Shown one piece after another: positions 27,292 to 35,317 of a stretch of 64,000 nucleotides of DNA. A program made the translations under genes and the position numbers. The notes beneath the pieces were generated by a model. The model saw only the letters and a program-made list of their open reading frames with translations, was not told the DNA's origin and did no database searches. Numbering within the stretch: position 1 is the first letter of the stretch; the number at the start of each line of letters is the position of its first letter. Source of the stretch: Collinsella sp. An7 (lineage in GTDB: Bacteria > Actinomycetota > Coriobacteriia > Coriobacteriales > Coriobacteriaceae); NCBI RefSeq assembly GCF_002159335.1, contig NZ_NFHP01000007.1, forward strand, positions 1 through 64,000. Direction: 5' to 3'.

Positions 27292-29083
27292 CGGCGACAC
27301 CCCCTTCCGTTGCCGGGACATCCAAGGCGGGCGCCTCGGTGCCCTCGATATCCTCGCTGGTGCGGTTCTGCGAGATGTAGGTCTCGCGGTAGATATCACA
27401 GCTCTCCATCAGCTCGTCGTGCGTGCCGAGACCGGCGATGCGGCCATTGTCGAGCACGAGGATGCGGTCGGCGTGCTCCACGGAGCTCGTGCGCTGCGCG
27501 ATGATGATCTTGGTGGTCTCGGGCAGGTACTGCGCCAAACCCTCGCGAATGAGCGCATCGGTCTTGGTATCGACGGCAGACGTCGAGTCGTCCAGGATGA
27601 GGACCTTGGGGTGCTTGAGCAGGGCACGCGCGATGCAGAGGCGCTGCTTCTGACCGCCGGAGACGTTGGTGCCGCCCTGCTCGATGTAGGTGTCGTACTT
27701 CTGCGGGAAGCCCTGAATGAACTCGTCTGCCTGCGCGAGCTTGCAGACCTCGACGAGCTCGTCGTAGGAGGCATCCGGGTCGCCCCAGCGCAGGTTTTCC
27801 TTAATGGTGCCCGAGAACAGTACGTTTTTCTGCAGCACGACAGCCACGTTGTTGCGCAGGAACTCGAGGTCGTAGTCGCGCACGTCCACGCCGCCCACTT
27901 TGACCGAGCCCTCGGTCACATCGTAGAGGCGGCTGATGAGGTTCACGAGCGAGGTCTTTGCCGAACCGGTTCCGCCCATGATGCCGATGGTCTCACCGCT
28001 TGCGATATGCAGGTCGATGTCGGTCAGGGCCGCGTTCTCGGCCTTCTCGGAATACTTGAAGGTCACGCCGTTGAAGTCAATGGCGCCGTCCGCCATCTCG
28101 GTGACCGGGTTCTCCGGGTTCTTGATGGTGGGCACGGTCTCGATGACCTCAACGATGCGCTCGGCGGACTCCTGCGCCATGGTGATCATGGCAAAGACCA
28201 TCGACACCATCATAAGGGCCATGAGAATCATGAAGCCGTAGGTGGTGAGCGCCGAGAACTGACCGACGTTTAGGGCCACGCCGTGCGTGGAGACGATGAG
28301 GTAGCTGCCGAACTGGATCACCACGGCGAATACGGTGAACACGGCGAGGTTCATCATGGGCGTGTTGAGAGCGAGGATCTTCTCTGCCTTGGTGAAGTCG
28401 CGGCAGACGTCCTGCGCCGCACGGCCGAACTTCTCTTTCTCAAAATCTTGGCGCACGTAGCTCTTGACGTCACGCATGCCGGTGACGTTCTCCTCGATCG
28501 ACTCGTTCAGCGCGTCGTACTTGTGGAAGACGGCGCGGAAGATCGGGTGCACGGTGCGCACGACCTTATAGAGGCCAAAGCCCAGGATCGGGACCACGAT
28601 GACGTACACGATTGCCATGGGGCCGCCCATCACAAAGCCCATGATGATGCCGGCGAGCAGCAGCATGGGGCAGCGGATAGCGGTGCGGATAATCATCATG
28701 TAGGCGAGCTGCACGTTCATGATGTCGGTTGTGAGGCGCGTCACGAGCGAAGAGCTCGAGAACTGGTCGATGTTGGCGAAGCTGAAGCGCTGGACGGCGG
28801 CGAACACGTCGTGGCGCAGGTTCTTGGCAAAGCCGCAGCTGGCCTCGGAGCAGGTCAGGCCGGCGCCGATGCCAAAGGCGAGCGACGCGAGCGCCATCGC
28901 GACGAGGATCCCCGCGTACGGAAGCATATCGGCCACCGTCGCGCCCGCCTGAATGGCGTTGATGAGCTGGGCGGTCACGAACGGGATCGCCACCTCCATG
29001 ACGACCTCGCCCGACACGATGAGCGGCGTGGCGATAGCCGCCTTCTTATACTCACGGATGCTTGCCATGAGAGTTTTAAGCAT
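27281..29083 (-). CDS. ABC exporter half-transporter with degenerate ATP site
   Basis: A 600-residue permease-ATPase. Six helices occupy about residues 15-310. In the ATPase the Walker A reads GGTGSAKTS, with Ala in place of the last glycine, and the Walker B is followed by Asp rather than Glu (VLILDDSTSAVD). The signature VSGGQKQRL is canonical. This pattern marks the non-catalytic half of heterodimeric exporters, where this subunit donates a good signature to the partner site. Its ATG overlaps the MarR gene stop as ATGCTTAA, and its end overlaps the next ABC gene. All three genes are therefore one translationally coupled operon. Confidence 0.93.
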   Translation of the reverse strand: MLKTLMASIREYKKAAIATPLIVSGEVVMEVAIPFVTAQLINAIQAGATVADMLPYAGILVAMALASLAFGIGAGLTCSEASCGFAKNLRHDVFAAVQRFSFANIDQFSSSSLVTRLTTDIMNVQLAYMMIIRTAIRCPMLLLAGIIMGFVMGGPMAIVYVIVVPILGFGLYKVVRTVHPIFRAVFHKYDALNESIEENVTGMRDVKSYVRQDFEKEKFGRAAQDVCRDFTKAEKILALNTPMMNLAVFTVFAVVIQFGSYLIVSTHGVALNVGQFSALTTYGFMILMALMMVSMVFAMITMAQESAERIVEVIETVPTIKNPENPVTEMADGAIDFNGVTFKYSEKAENAALTDIDLHIASGETIGIMGGTGSAKTSLVNLISRLYDVTEGSVKVGGVDVRDYDLEFLRNNVAVVLQKNVLFSGTIKENLRWGDPDASYDELVEVCKLAQADEFIQGFPQKYDTYIEQGGTNVSGGQKQRLCIARALLKHPKVLILDDSTSAVDTKTDALIREGLAQYLPETTKIIIAQRTSSVEHADRILVLDNGRIAGLGTHDELMESCDIYRETYISQNRTSEDIEGTEAPALDVPATEGGVADER

Positions 29084-29609
29084 CTAGTTCCTCCCATCTG
29101 GTACGAATGCGGCGGAGCATACCGAGCAACTCGAGCTTCTCGGCATCGGTCAGGCAGGTGAACGCCTCGCTCCTAAAGCGCGTACGGCTCTCCTGCTCTA
29201 AGCGCGCCTGCTCCACCCCCGCCTCGGTCAGGCGGATGGTAAGCTGCCGGCGATCCTCCGGATTGCGCTCGCGTTCGATGAGGCCAGCGACCTCCATCTT
29301 GTTGAGCACCTCCGACAGCGACCCGGGCTTGAGCTCAAAGCTCGCACCGAGCTCCTGCTGCGACACGTCCCCACCGCGCTTGGCGATGAAGCAGATGATA
29401 GGCGCTCGCCCGGACATGCCTCCGCCGTGGAAGTGCATGTAGTGTCCGCAGAAGCCGAGGCCGTGCAGCAGCTCCTTGGCGAGATCGTCCGCAGTGAGGA
29501 CGGCGTCGCTGGCGGGGGCAGCCTCGGGCGCGGCGCTGGCGTCAGCTGCGGCATCAGAAGCGCCCGCTACCTGCGACGTTTCCGGCTGATCAGCATGGGA
29601 TTCCTGCAT
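29076..29609 (-). CDS. MarR-family regulator of the ABC exporter
   Basis: A 177-residue winged-helix regulator with an Ala-rich N-terminal tail of about 45 residues. The MarR core includes VSQQELGASFELKPGSLSEVLNKM-type sequence (short motifs QQELGASF and GSLSEVLNKM) and the wing RNPEDRRQLTIRLTEAG. MarR proteins of this kind repress a neighbouring exporter until a drug-like ligand binds. The ATG at 29609 follows GAGAGGAGTG. It is the first gene of the operon with the two ABC half-transporters and overlaps the next gene by 8 nt. Confidence 0.93.
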   Translation of the reverse strand: MQESHADQPETSQVAGASDAAADASAAPEAAPASDAVLTADDLAKELLHGLGFCGHYMHFHGGGMSGRAPIICFIAKRGGDVSQQELGASFELKPGSLSEVLNKMEVAGLIERERNPEDRRQLTIRLTEAGVEQARLEQESRTRFRSEAFTCLTDAEKLELLGMLRRIRTRWEELDA

Positions 29610-29706
29610 TCGTTTCACTCCTCTCTCTCCTCCCGTTTCTCTTGAGCGAAAGCAGTCTACTCCCCTTGAGAACAAATCGCAAGGTACCAAATCATTAGGT
29701 TTTAAG

Positions 29707-29738
29707 ATTATATGGGTTCATAACAATTGACCCGTCAA
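29707..29738 (-). promoter_or_regulatory. Candidate promoter and MarR operator
   Basis: On the minus strand TTGACG (29733-29738) and TATAAT (29707-29712) are separated by 20 nt, which is long for a sigma-A-type promoter. The imperfect palindrome TTGAC-CC-GTCAA (29727-29738) covers the -35 region and is a natural candidate for autoregulation by the MarR protein. The 296 nt from here to 30034 are C-rich, low-complexity sequence in which I see no gene. Confidence 0.5.
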
Positions 29739-30034
29739 ACAATGCGCTGGGCATCGTTCTGCCACGGGCGCCGCGCCCGTCTTCCGCACCCTCCGGTGCC
29801 CCCGTCTCGCCTTCCCGTACTCTCCGCATCAACCCTCCGCCCGCGCCGCGCCAGCCCGGCGAGCACCGCTCCACCGCGCCTTCCAGTCCGCTCCGCACCA
29901 CCCCCGCCCTCCGCGCCGCGCACGTCTTCTGCGCCCCAGCTTTTTACTCCCCCACCGCTTGGCACCTGACGCCCATCAGTGCAGAATGGACCCTAACCCG
30001 CACGCGACCACAGTAATTAGTAAGGGGAGGCTCC

Positions 30035-31156
30035 ATGGACACCAGCATCGACCCCGACCTCAGCGCACCGCACGCCACGGCCATCGTGGGCGATAACGTG
30101 GCGGTGCCCGTGTACCTGGAAGAATCCCAACAGTTTGCCAACCGGCTCAAGAAGGTCGCGCGCCTGCGCCGCAAGTGGGCCGCGCGCGAGGGAGTCAGCT
30201 GCTACCGCGTCTACGACGCCGACCTCCCCGACTACGCCGCCGCCATCGACCTCTATCAGGGCGCGGGCGAGACCCCGGGCCGCTGGCTCGTTATCGCCGA
30301 GTACGCTGCGCCCAAAACCATCGACCCCCTGCTCGCGCGCGCCCGCATGGCCGACATCCTCGCCCTCGCCCCCGCCGTGCTCGACGTGCCGGCCGAGCAC
30401 GTCCACGCGCGCGAGCGGCTGCGCGCCCGCGGCGGCTCGCAGTACGCCCTCCAGGCCGCCGGCGCCGATCCGCGCCAGGGCGGCACCGGCGAGCGCGCCG
30501 GGGCGACGCGCGGCGACATCTCCGGCAACCCGCTCATCCAAGAGGGCGGCCTCACCTTTGAGGTCAACTTTGACGATTACCTCGATACCGGCATCTTTCT
30601 CGACCACCGGGTCACGCGCGGCATGGTGCGCGAGCGGGCGCGCGGTCGGCGCTGGTTTCTCAACCTCTTTGCCTACACCGGCACCGCTACCTGCTACGCC
30701 GCCGACGCCGGCGTGGAGGAGACTGTAACCGTGGACCTCTCAAACACCTACCTCGACTGGGCCGAGCGCAATATGGCGCGCAACGGCTTTACCGGGCCCG
30801 ACCACCATTTTGTGCGCGCGGACGTGATGGCCTGGATCCGTCAGCAGAAGCGGCGGCCGGCCAACCGCTGGGACCTCATCTTCTGCGACCCGCCCACGTT
30901 CTCCAACTCGTCGCGCATGTCGCGCGCGAGCTTTGACGTGCAGCGCGACCACGTGGAGCTCATCTCGGGCGTGGCAGACCTCCTCACTCCCGAGGGCGAG
31001 GCCATCTTCTCGTGCAATTTACGCTCGTTCCGCCCCGACCTGCGCGCGCTCGGCCGCGCCGGCGTGGAGCTCGAGAACATCACGGCCAAAACCATCCCCG
31101 AGGACTTTGCCCGAAACCCGCGCATCCACCAGTGCTACCTGGTGCGCCGCCGCTAG
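30035..31156 (+). CDS. RlmK-like 23S rRNA methyltransferase
   Basis: A 373-residue class I SAM methyltransferase matching the C-terminal half of enterobacterial RlmKL, which makes m7G2069 in 23S rRNA. Matching segments are FANRLKK, CYRVYDADLPDYAAAIDLY, the SAM loop NLFAYTGTAT, DLSNTYLDWAERN and the catalytic CDPPTFSNSSRMS. The RlmL (m2G2445) half and THUMP domain are absent. A roughly 50-residue Ala/Arg/Gly-rich segment (about 125-165) separates the N-terminal part from the catalytic domain. The ATG at 30035 has AGGGGAGG upstream. Standalone RlmK-like proteins are known; the target nucleotide here is an inference. Confidence 0.87.
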   Translation: MDTSIDPDLSAPHATAIVGDNVAVPVYLEESQQFANRLKKVARLRRKWAAREGVSCYRVYDADLPDYAAAIDLYQGAGETPGRWLVIAEYAAPKTIDPLLARARMADILALAPAVLDVPAEHVHARERLRARGGSQYALQAAGADPRQGGTGERAGATRGDISGNPLIQEGGLTFEVNFDDYLDTGIFLDHRVTRGMVRERARGRRWFLNLFAYTGTATCYAADAGVEETVTVDLSNTYLDWAERNMARNGFTGPDHHFVRADVMAWIRQQKRRPANRWDLIFCDPPTFSNSSRMSRASFDVQRDHVELISGVADLLTPEGEAIFSCNLRSFRPDLRALGRAGVELENITAKTIPEDFARNPRIHQCYLVRRR

Positions 31157-31223
31157 CGCGGGCCGCGGCGCAGCGCACTCCCCGCACGCGATGGCCCTGC
31201 CGCATCGCCGACAGGGGCCTGCT

Positions 31224-31383
31224 AAAACATTTCGGCCCCCGATGTGAGTGTATCTTTTAGAACTCGCGAGCACACCGACTCCAAAACGCGATTCTGGACA
31301 TCGAATCCCCAGTTGAGCGCTTTATCTAGCCAAAGTGCTACTCGCCCTCTCCAAAAGATCCACTCACATCGGGGGTTGAGTTT
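31224..31383. repeat. Large inverted-repeat element (family LIR, core subgroup)
   Basis: Core arms 31236-31261 and 31350-31375 pair at 24 of 26 positions; they carry CCCCCGATGTGAGTG. The interior holds CCAGTTGAGCGCTTTATCT at 31309-31327 and a paired inner stem (GCGAG near 31266, CTCGC near 31341). The same arms and interior occur in inverted orientation at 37647, and the interior again at 57273. It lies between the RlmK-like gene and kup. Confidence 0.85.
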
Positions 31384-31498
31384 CCCTGACGCGCCACAGC
31401 GGGCCCTGGGCGCACCCGGCAGATGCCTCCTGCGGGGCGGGCGGCCCGAGCCGGGCGCCAAACCCATAACCAGGCTATAAACCCCAAGGTAGAACCCC

Positions 31499-31527
31499 TT
31501 GCATACCGGTAGGTCTATAGCTATGAT
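31499..31527 (+). promoter_or_regulatory. Promoter of kup
   Basis: TTGCAT (31499-31504), a 17-nt spacer and TATGAT (31522-31527). It gives a leader of about 125 nt that is GC-rich and can fold, but I could not match it to the c-di-AMP (ydaO) aptamer. Confidence 0.65.
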
Positions 31528-31657
31528 GCGATGCTACTAGGCCGGGTGTTCCCGTTTGGGCGCATGCGGCCTCCTGCGTACGGAGGCGCTGCGCGGGCCG
31601 CGCGCCCGCCCGCCGCGCCGGCGCAGCGCGTATCGGCTGCTACAAGGAGTTTCTTCC

Positions 31658-33724
31658 ATGAGCACACACCAGAATGGCGAGCTATCGACCTCGGCTAAAC
31701 CGGGCGATAAAGCCGCCGGCGGGACGCACCCCGCCATCCCGGTGAGCATCGGCGCGATGCTCGTCACCCTGGGCGTTGTCTACGGAGACATCGGAACCTC
31801 GCCCATGTACGTCACCAAGGCGCTCGTGGCCGGCAACGGTGGCATCATGAGCGTCACGCAGGAGTTCGTGCTCGGCGCGCTGTCGCTCGTCATCTGGACG
31901 GTCACGCTCCTCACCACGGTCAAGTACGTCCTCATCTCGCTCAAGGCCGACAACCACGGCGAGGGCGGCATCTTCGCCCTCTACAGCATCGTGCGGCGCT
32001 TTGGCAAATGGCTCATCATCCCCGCCATGCTCGGCGGCTCGGCGCTGCTCGCCGACGGCATCCTCACCCCCGCCGTTACGGTGACCACCGCCATCGAGGG
32101 TCTGCGCACCATCCCCGAAGTCTACGGCGTCATCGGCGATAACCAGATGAACGTCGTGGCCATCACCCTTGCCATCATCTGTCTGCTCTTTGTGGTGCAG
32201 CGTGCCGGCACGAGCAAGATCGGCCGCGCCTTTGGCCCGGTCATGACGCTCTGGTTTGTCTTTCTGGGCGTCATGGGCCTTCTGCACGTGCTCGACAACC
32301 CCGTGGTCTTTCTGGCCATCAACCCCGTCTACGGCATCCAGTTTCTGCTCTCGCCCAACAACCACGCGGGCTTTATGATCCTCGGCAGCTGCTTCCTCGC
32401 CACGACGGGCGCCGAGGCCCTCTACTCAGACATGGGCCATGTGGGCCGCGGCAACATCTACGCCACCTGGCCGTTTGTTAAGGTCTGCTTGCTCTTCTCG
32501 TACCTTGGCCAGGGCGCGTGGCTGCTCGCCAACGCCGGCAATGCCGAGCTGCTCGCCGTCGACGACCTCAACCCCTTCTTCCAGATGCTCGATCCGGGGA
32601 TCCGCCCGTTTGCGGTGCTGCTCTCTACCGCCGCGGCGATCATCGCCTCGCAGGCACTCATTACCGGCGCGTTCAGCCTGGTCTCGGAGGCCATCCGCCT
32701 CGACCTCATGCCCCACATGCAGACGTTCTACCCGGCCGAGACCAAGGGCCAGCTCTATATCCCCATGGTCAACTACGTGCTGTGGATTGGCTGCGTCGTG
32801 GTGGTGCTCCTCTTCCAGAGCTCGGCGCACATGGAGGCGGCGTACGGCCTGGCCATCACCATCACTATGCTCTGCACAACGCTTCTGCTCTTCTTCTATC
32901 TGCATAAGATTCGCGGCCTGCGCGTGGCGCCCTGGATCTTTGTGACGTTCTTTGCGCTGCTCGAGGGGTCGTTCCTCGTGTCGTCGCTCACCAAGTTCTT
33001 CCACGGCGGCTACTTTACGCTGCTCATGGCCGCGCTCATTATGGCCATCATGCTCTGCTGGTACGCCGGCACCGCGGTGGAGCGCCGCCAGGCCACGCTG
33101 CTGCCCATTAAAAACTACCTGGGCCAGCTCGACCGTCTGCGCCACGACACCACCTACGACCTCGTGAGCGACAACCTCGTCTACCTCACCAACGGCACCA
33201 ACACCAACTTCCTCGACCGCGACATTCTCTACTCGATCCTCGATAAGCACCCCAAGCGCGCCAAGGCGTGGTGGTTCATCAACATCCAGACGATGGACGA
33301 GCCGCACACCTTTGCCTACTCGGTCGAGAACTTTGGGACCGACTACGTCTACCGCGTGCACCTCTACCTGGGTTACAAGGTGCCGCAGCGCGTGAACGCG
33401 TACCTGCGCCAGGTGGTGCAGGACCTCTCGGCCACGGGCGAGCTGCCGGCGCAGGTGCACGAGTACTCGGTCTACAAAAAGCCGAGCCCCGTGGGGTCGT
33501 TCCAGTTCTACATGCTGCGCAAGACCCTTTCGCCCGAGAGCGACGTGGACCATCACGAGCGCACCGCCATCGCGCTCAAGTACGCGATCCGCCGCTGGGC
33601 GGGGTCGCCGGCGCGGTGGTACGGCCTCGAGAACTCGAGCGTCTCGGTTGAGTACGTGCCGATGTTCACGAAGTTCCGCTCGGTCGGCCGCATGAAGCGC
33701 ATCGGCGTGAACGACCAGCCGTAG
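31658..33724 (+). CDS. kup: Kup-type potassium uptake protein
   Basis: A 688-residue K+/H+ symporter of the KUP/HAK/KT family. The N-terminal signature GVVYGDIGTSPMYV is followed by GEGGIFALYSIVRR. About 12 membrane helices extend to about residue 470, and a cytoplasmic C-terminal domain of about 210 residues contains VHLYLGYKVPQRVNAYL and VEYVPMFTKF. The family is usually 600-700 residues long. The ATG at 31658 has AAGGAG upstream; the in-frame stretch before it is GC-rich leader. It has its own promoter and terminator and seems monocistronic. Confidence 0.96.
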   Translation: MSTHQNGELSTSAKPGDKAAGGTHPAIPVSIGAMLVTLGVVYGDIGTSPMYVTKALVAGNGGIMSVTQEFVLGALSLVIWTVTLLTTVKYVLISLKADNHGEGGIFALYSIVRRFGKWLIIPAMLGGSALLADGILTPAVTVTTAIEGLRTIPEVYGVIGDNQMNVVAITLAIICLLFVVQRAGTSKIGRAFGPVMTLWFVFLGVMGLLHVLDNPVVFLAINPVYGIQFLLSPNNHAGFMILGSCFLATTGAEALYSDMGHVGRGNIYATWPFVKVCLLFSYLGQGAWLLANAGNAELLAVDDLNPFFQMLDPGIRPFAVLLSTAAAIIASQALITGAFSLVSEAIRLDLMPHMQTFYPAETKGQLYIPMVNYVLWIGCVVVVLLFQSSAHMEAAYGLAITITMLCTTLLLFFYLHKIRGLRVAPWIFVTFFALLEGSFLVSSLTKFFHGGYFTLLMAALIMAIMLCWYAGTAVERRQATLLPIKNYLGQLDRLRHDTTYDLVSDNLVYLTNGTNTNFLDRDILYSILDKHPKRAKAWWFINIQTMDEPHTFAYSVENFGTDYVYRVHLYLGYKVPQRVNAYLRQVVQDLSATGELPAQVHEYSVYKKPSPVGSFQFYMLRKTLSPESDVDHHERTAIALKYAIRRWAGSPARWYGLENSSVSVEYVPMFTKFRSVGRMKRIGVNDQP

Positions 33725-33801
33725 CGGCGCAGCTTGGCGGGGTGACCGGCCCGGTTTGGCTTGGCGCTGCGCCGCGCCGCGCGTTGCCTGCGCGAGTGTT
33801 G

Positions 33802-33843
33802 AGCGCCCTCCCTCGGTAGCTATGCCGAGGGAGGGCGCTTTTT
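33802..33843 (+). terminator. Terminator after kup
   Basis: A 15-bp perfect stem AGCGCCCTCCCTCGG with its complement, an 8-nt loop and TTTTT. Confidence 0.95.
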
Positions 33844-34014
33844 GTGTTGAGGGCTATGCTTGGGTGAGCGACGCGTTCCGGCGGGCGCCGCGCCCTTCGC
33901 ACGGTGCGCTCGCCGCGCGGCCGCCGTTGACCGGCAGGGTTTCCGGCGCTGACGGGCTGCACGCTCCGGGCGACTTCCACCGGCACCCGCGCCGGGGATC
34001 GCCAGGGTTTTTCT

Positions 34015-34896
34015 TTACAGCAGGTTCTGCTCGAGCCAGACCGCCACGCCGTCCTCGGTGTCGGGCGGGCAGATGTCATCGGCGATGGCCTTGATCTCGG
34101 GCGTGGCGTTGCCCATGGCCACAAAGGTGCAGGCGCTCTCGCCAAACGTGACGTCGTTGCCCGAGTCGCCAAAGGCCACCACGCGGCCCTCGTCGATCCC
34201 GAGCCGCTCGCACAGAATGGAGAGGGCCGAGCCCTTGCTCACGCCGGCGCGCGTGATCTCGAGCTCGGTGGGACCCACACAGGCGAGTTCGAGCCCACCG
34301 ACGGCATCGCTCGCGCTCAGCAGGTCGATGGCCGCCTGGGTCTGCTCGACCGTGTCGAGCATGCAGCCCACCTTGTACACATCGGTATCGAGCTCGTCGA
34401 GCGCCTCGTCGATGCTGGGGATCTCCGCCACGTCCTGACCGCCGGCGAGAGCGTTCTCCACAAAGCTGAAGTTGGTGCGGTCGCCGTCGCCCGTGCCGCG
34501 GCTGGCGAACTTCTCGCGGTTGAGCTCGCGGTCAAAACCGCTGATGTTGGGCGCAAAGAGGCTCCAGCCGCCGCGCCCCGCCGTACCGCCGAGCGAGCGC
34601 ACCGCCTCCACCACGGCGCGCACCTGCGAGACCGGCATCATGCGGGCGCTCAGCACCCGGCCGTCGCGCGCGCTGCTCACGCAGGCCCCGTTGACCGTGA
34701 TGTTCCAGTCGAGCCACGGCGCATCGACCAAACTTGCCCCGAGCATGCCGACGGGCCGGCCGCTGGCCACGGAGAGCATCACACCCGCCTCGTGGGCGGT
34801 CTCAAACGCGCGGATCACGCGGGGGCGAATGTACTTGGCGTGGTCGACGTAGACGGTGCCGTCCAGGTCGAAGGCAATGAGGTCGAATTTGGGCAT
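34015..34896 (-). CDS. Cof-type HAD-superfamily phosphatase
   Basis: A 293-residue member of the Cof/YbjI group of HAD hydrolases. Motif I is FDLDGTVYVD, motif II VASGRP, the lysine is in SKGSALSILC and motif III/IV is VVAFGDSGNDVTFG. A C2B cap lies between about residues 85 and 200. These enzymes dephosphorylate sugar phosphates or flavin and vitamin-B6 phosphates. The substrate cannot be told from sequence. The ATG at 34896 has AGGAGG upstream. Confidence 0.92.
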   Translation of the reverse strand: MPKFDLIAFDLDGTVYVDHAKYIRPRVIRAFETAHEAGVMLSVASGRPVGMLGASLVDAPWLDWNITVNGACVSSARDGRVLSARMMPVSQVRAVVEAVRSLGGTAGRGGWSLFAPNISGFDRELNREKFASRGTGDGDRTNFSFVENALAGGQDVAEIPSIDEALDELDTDVYKVGCMLDTVEQTQAAIDLLSASDAVGGLELACVGPTELEITRAGVSKGSALSILCERLGIDEGRVVAFGDSGNDVTFGESACTFVAMGNATPEIKAIADDICPPDTEDGVAVWLEQNLL

Positions 34897-35317
34897 GTAG
34901 TCCTCCTGCGCACGTGCAATATCTTGCCGCGCATCATCTTAGCCGCCCAGCGCGCGGGCGCGGCCGAGAAATGTACGGACAACCAAAGGAACCGAGAGGA
35001 CGGGGTCGCGGCCCTCCCTGGGTGTCGCGGGCATCCCCGCCACAAAGCCCCGCCCTTTTGTAGCGGTTGCGCGGGTCGCCGGCCCTCCCCGAGCGCACCG
35101 GAGCCGCCATACCCGCCGTAACAAGGCCTCCACTTCGCCCGAAATCCATCATCCTTATCAAACCCTTACGACCTTATAGCTTTTCCATACAAGCTGCAGG
35201 TCGTCGGCAGATTCTAGACAATCTGCGGCTACGATAGTGGGTTGTTGCATATCAGGGTTTCGTGAGGTGCGTGTCAAGGCAACGCAAGGCGCGCGCCACC
35301 GAGATGGAGGGTCCTCT
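34897..35317. other. Divergent intergenic region upstream of the HAD and LTA-synthase-like genes
   Basis: A 421-nt gap. The only structure I can support is a 7-bp hairpin GCAGATT/AATCTGC at 35207-35226 within AT-richer sequence than the surroundings, probably the promoter region of the gene at 35318. No coding frame has a credible start. Confidence 0.5.

Noticed and set aside
31381-31657. c-di-AMP (ydaO) riboswitch upstream of kup
   Set aside because: kup genes often carry one, but I could not find the conserved GGGUGAAU and CCGAACCCG-type segments in this leader.
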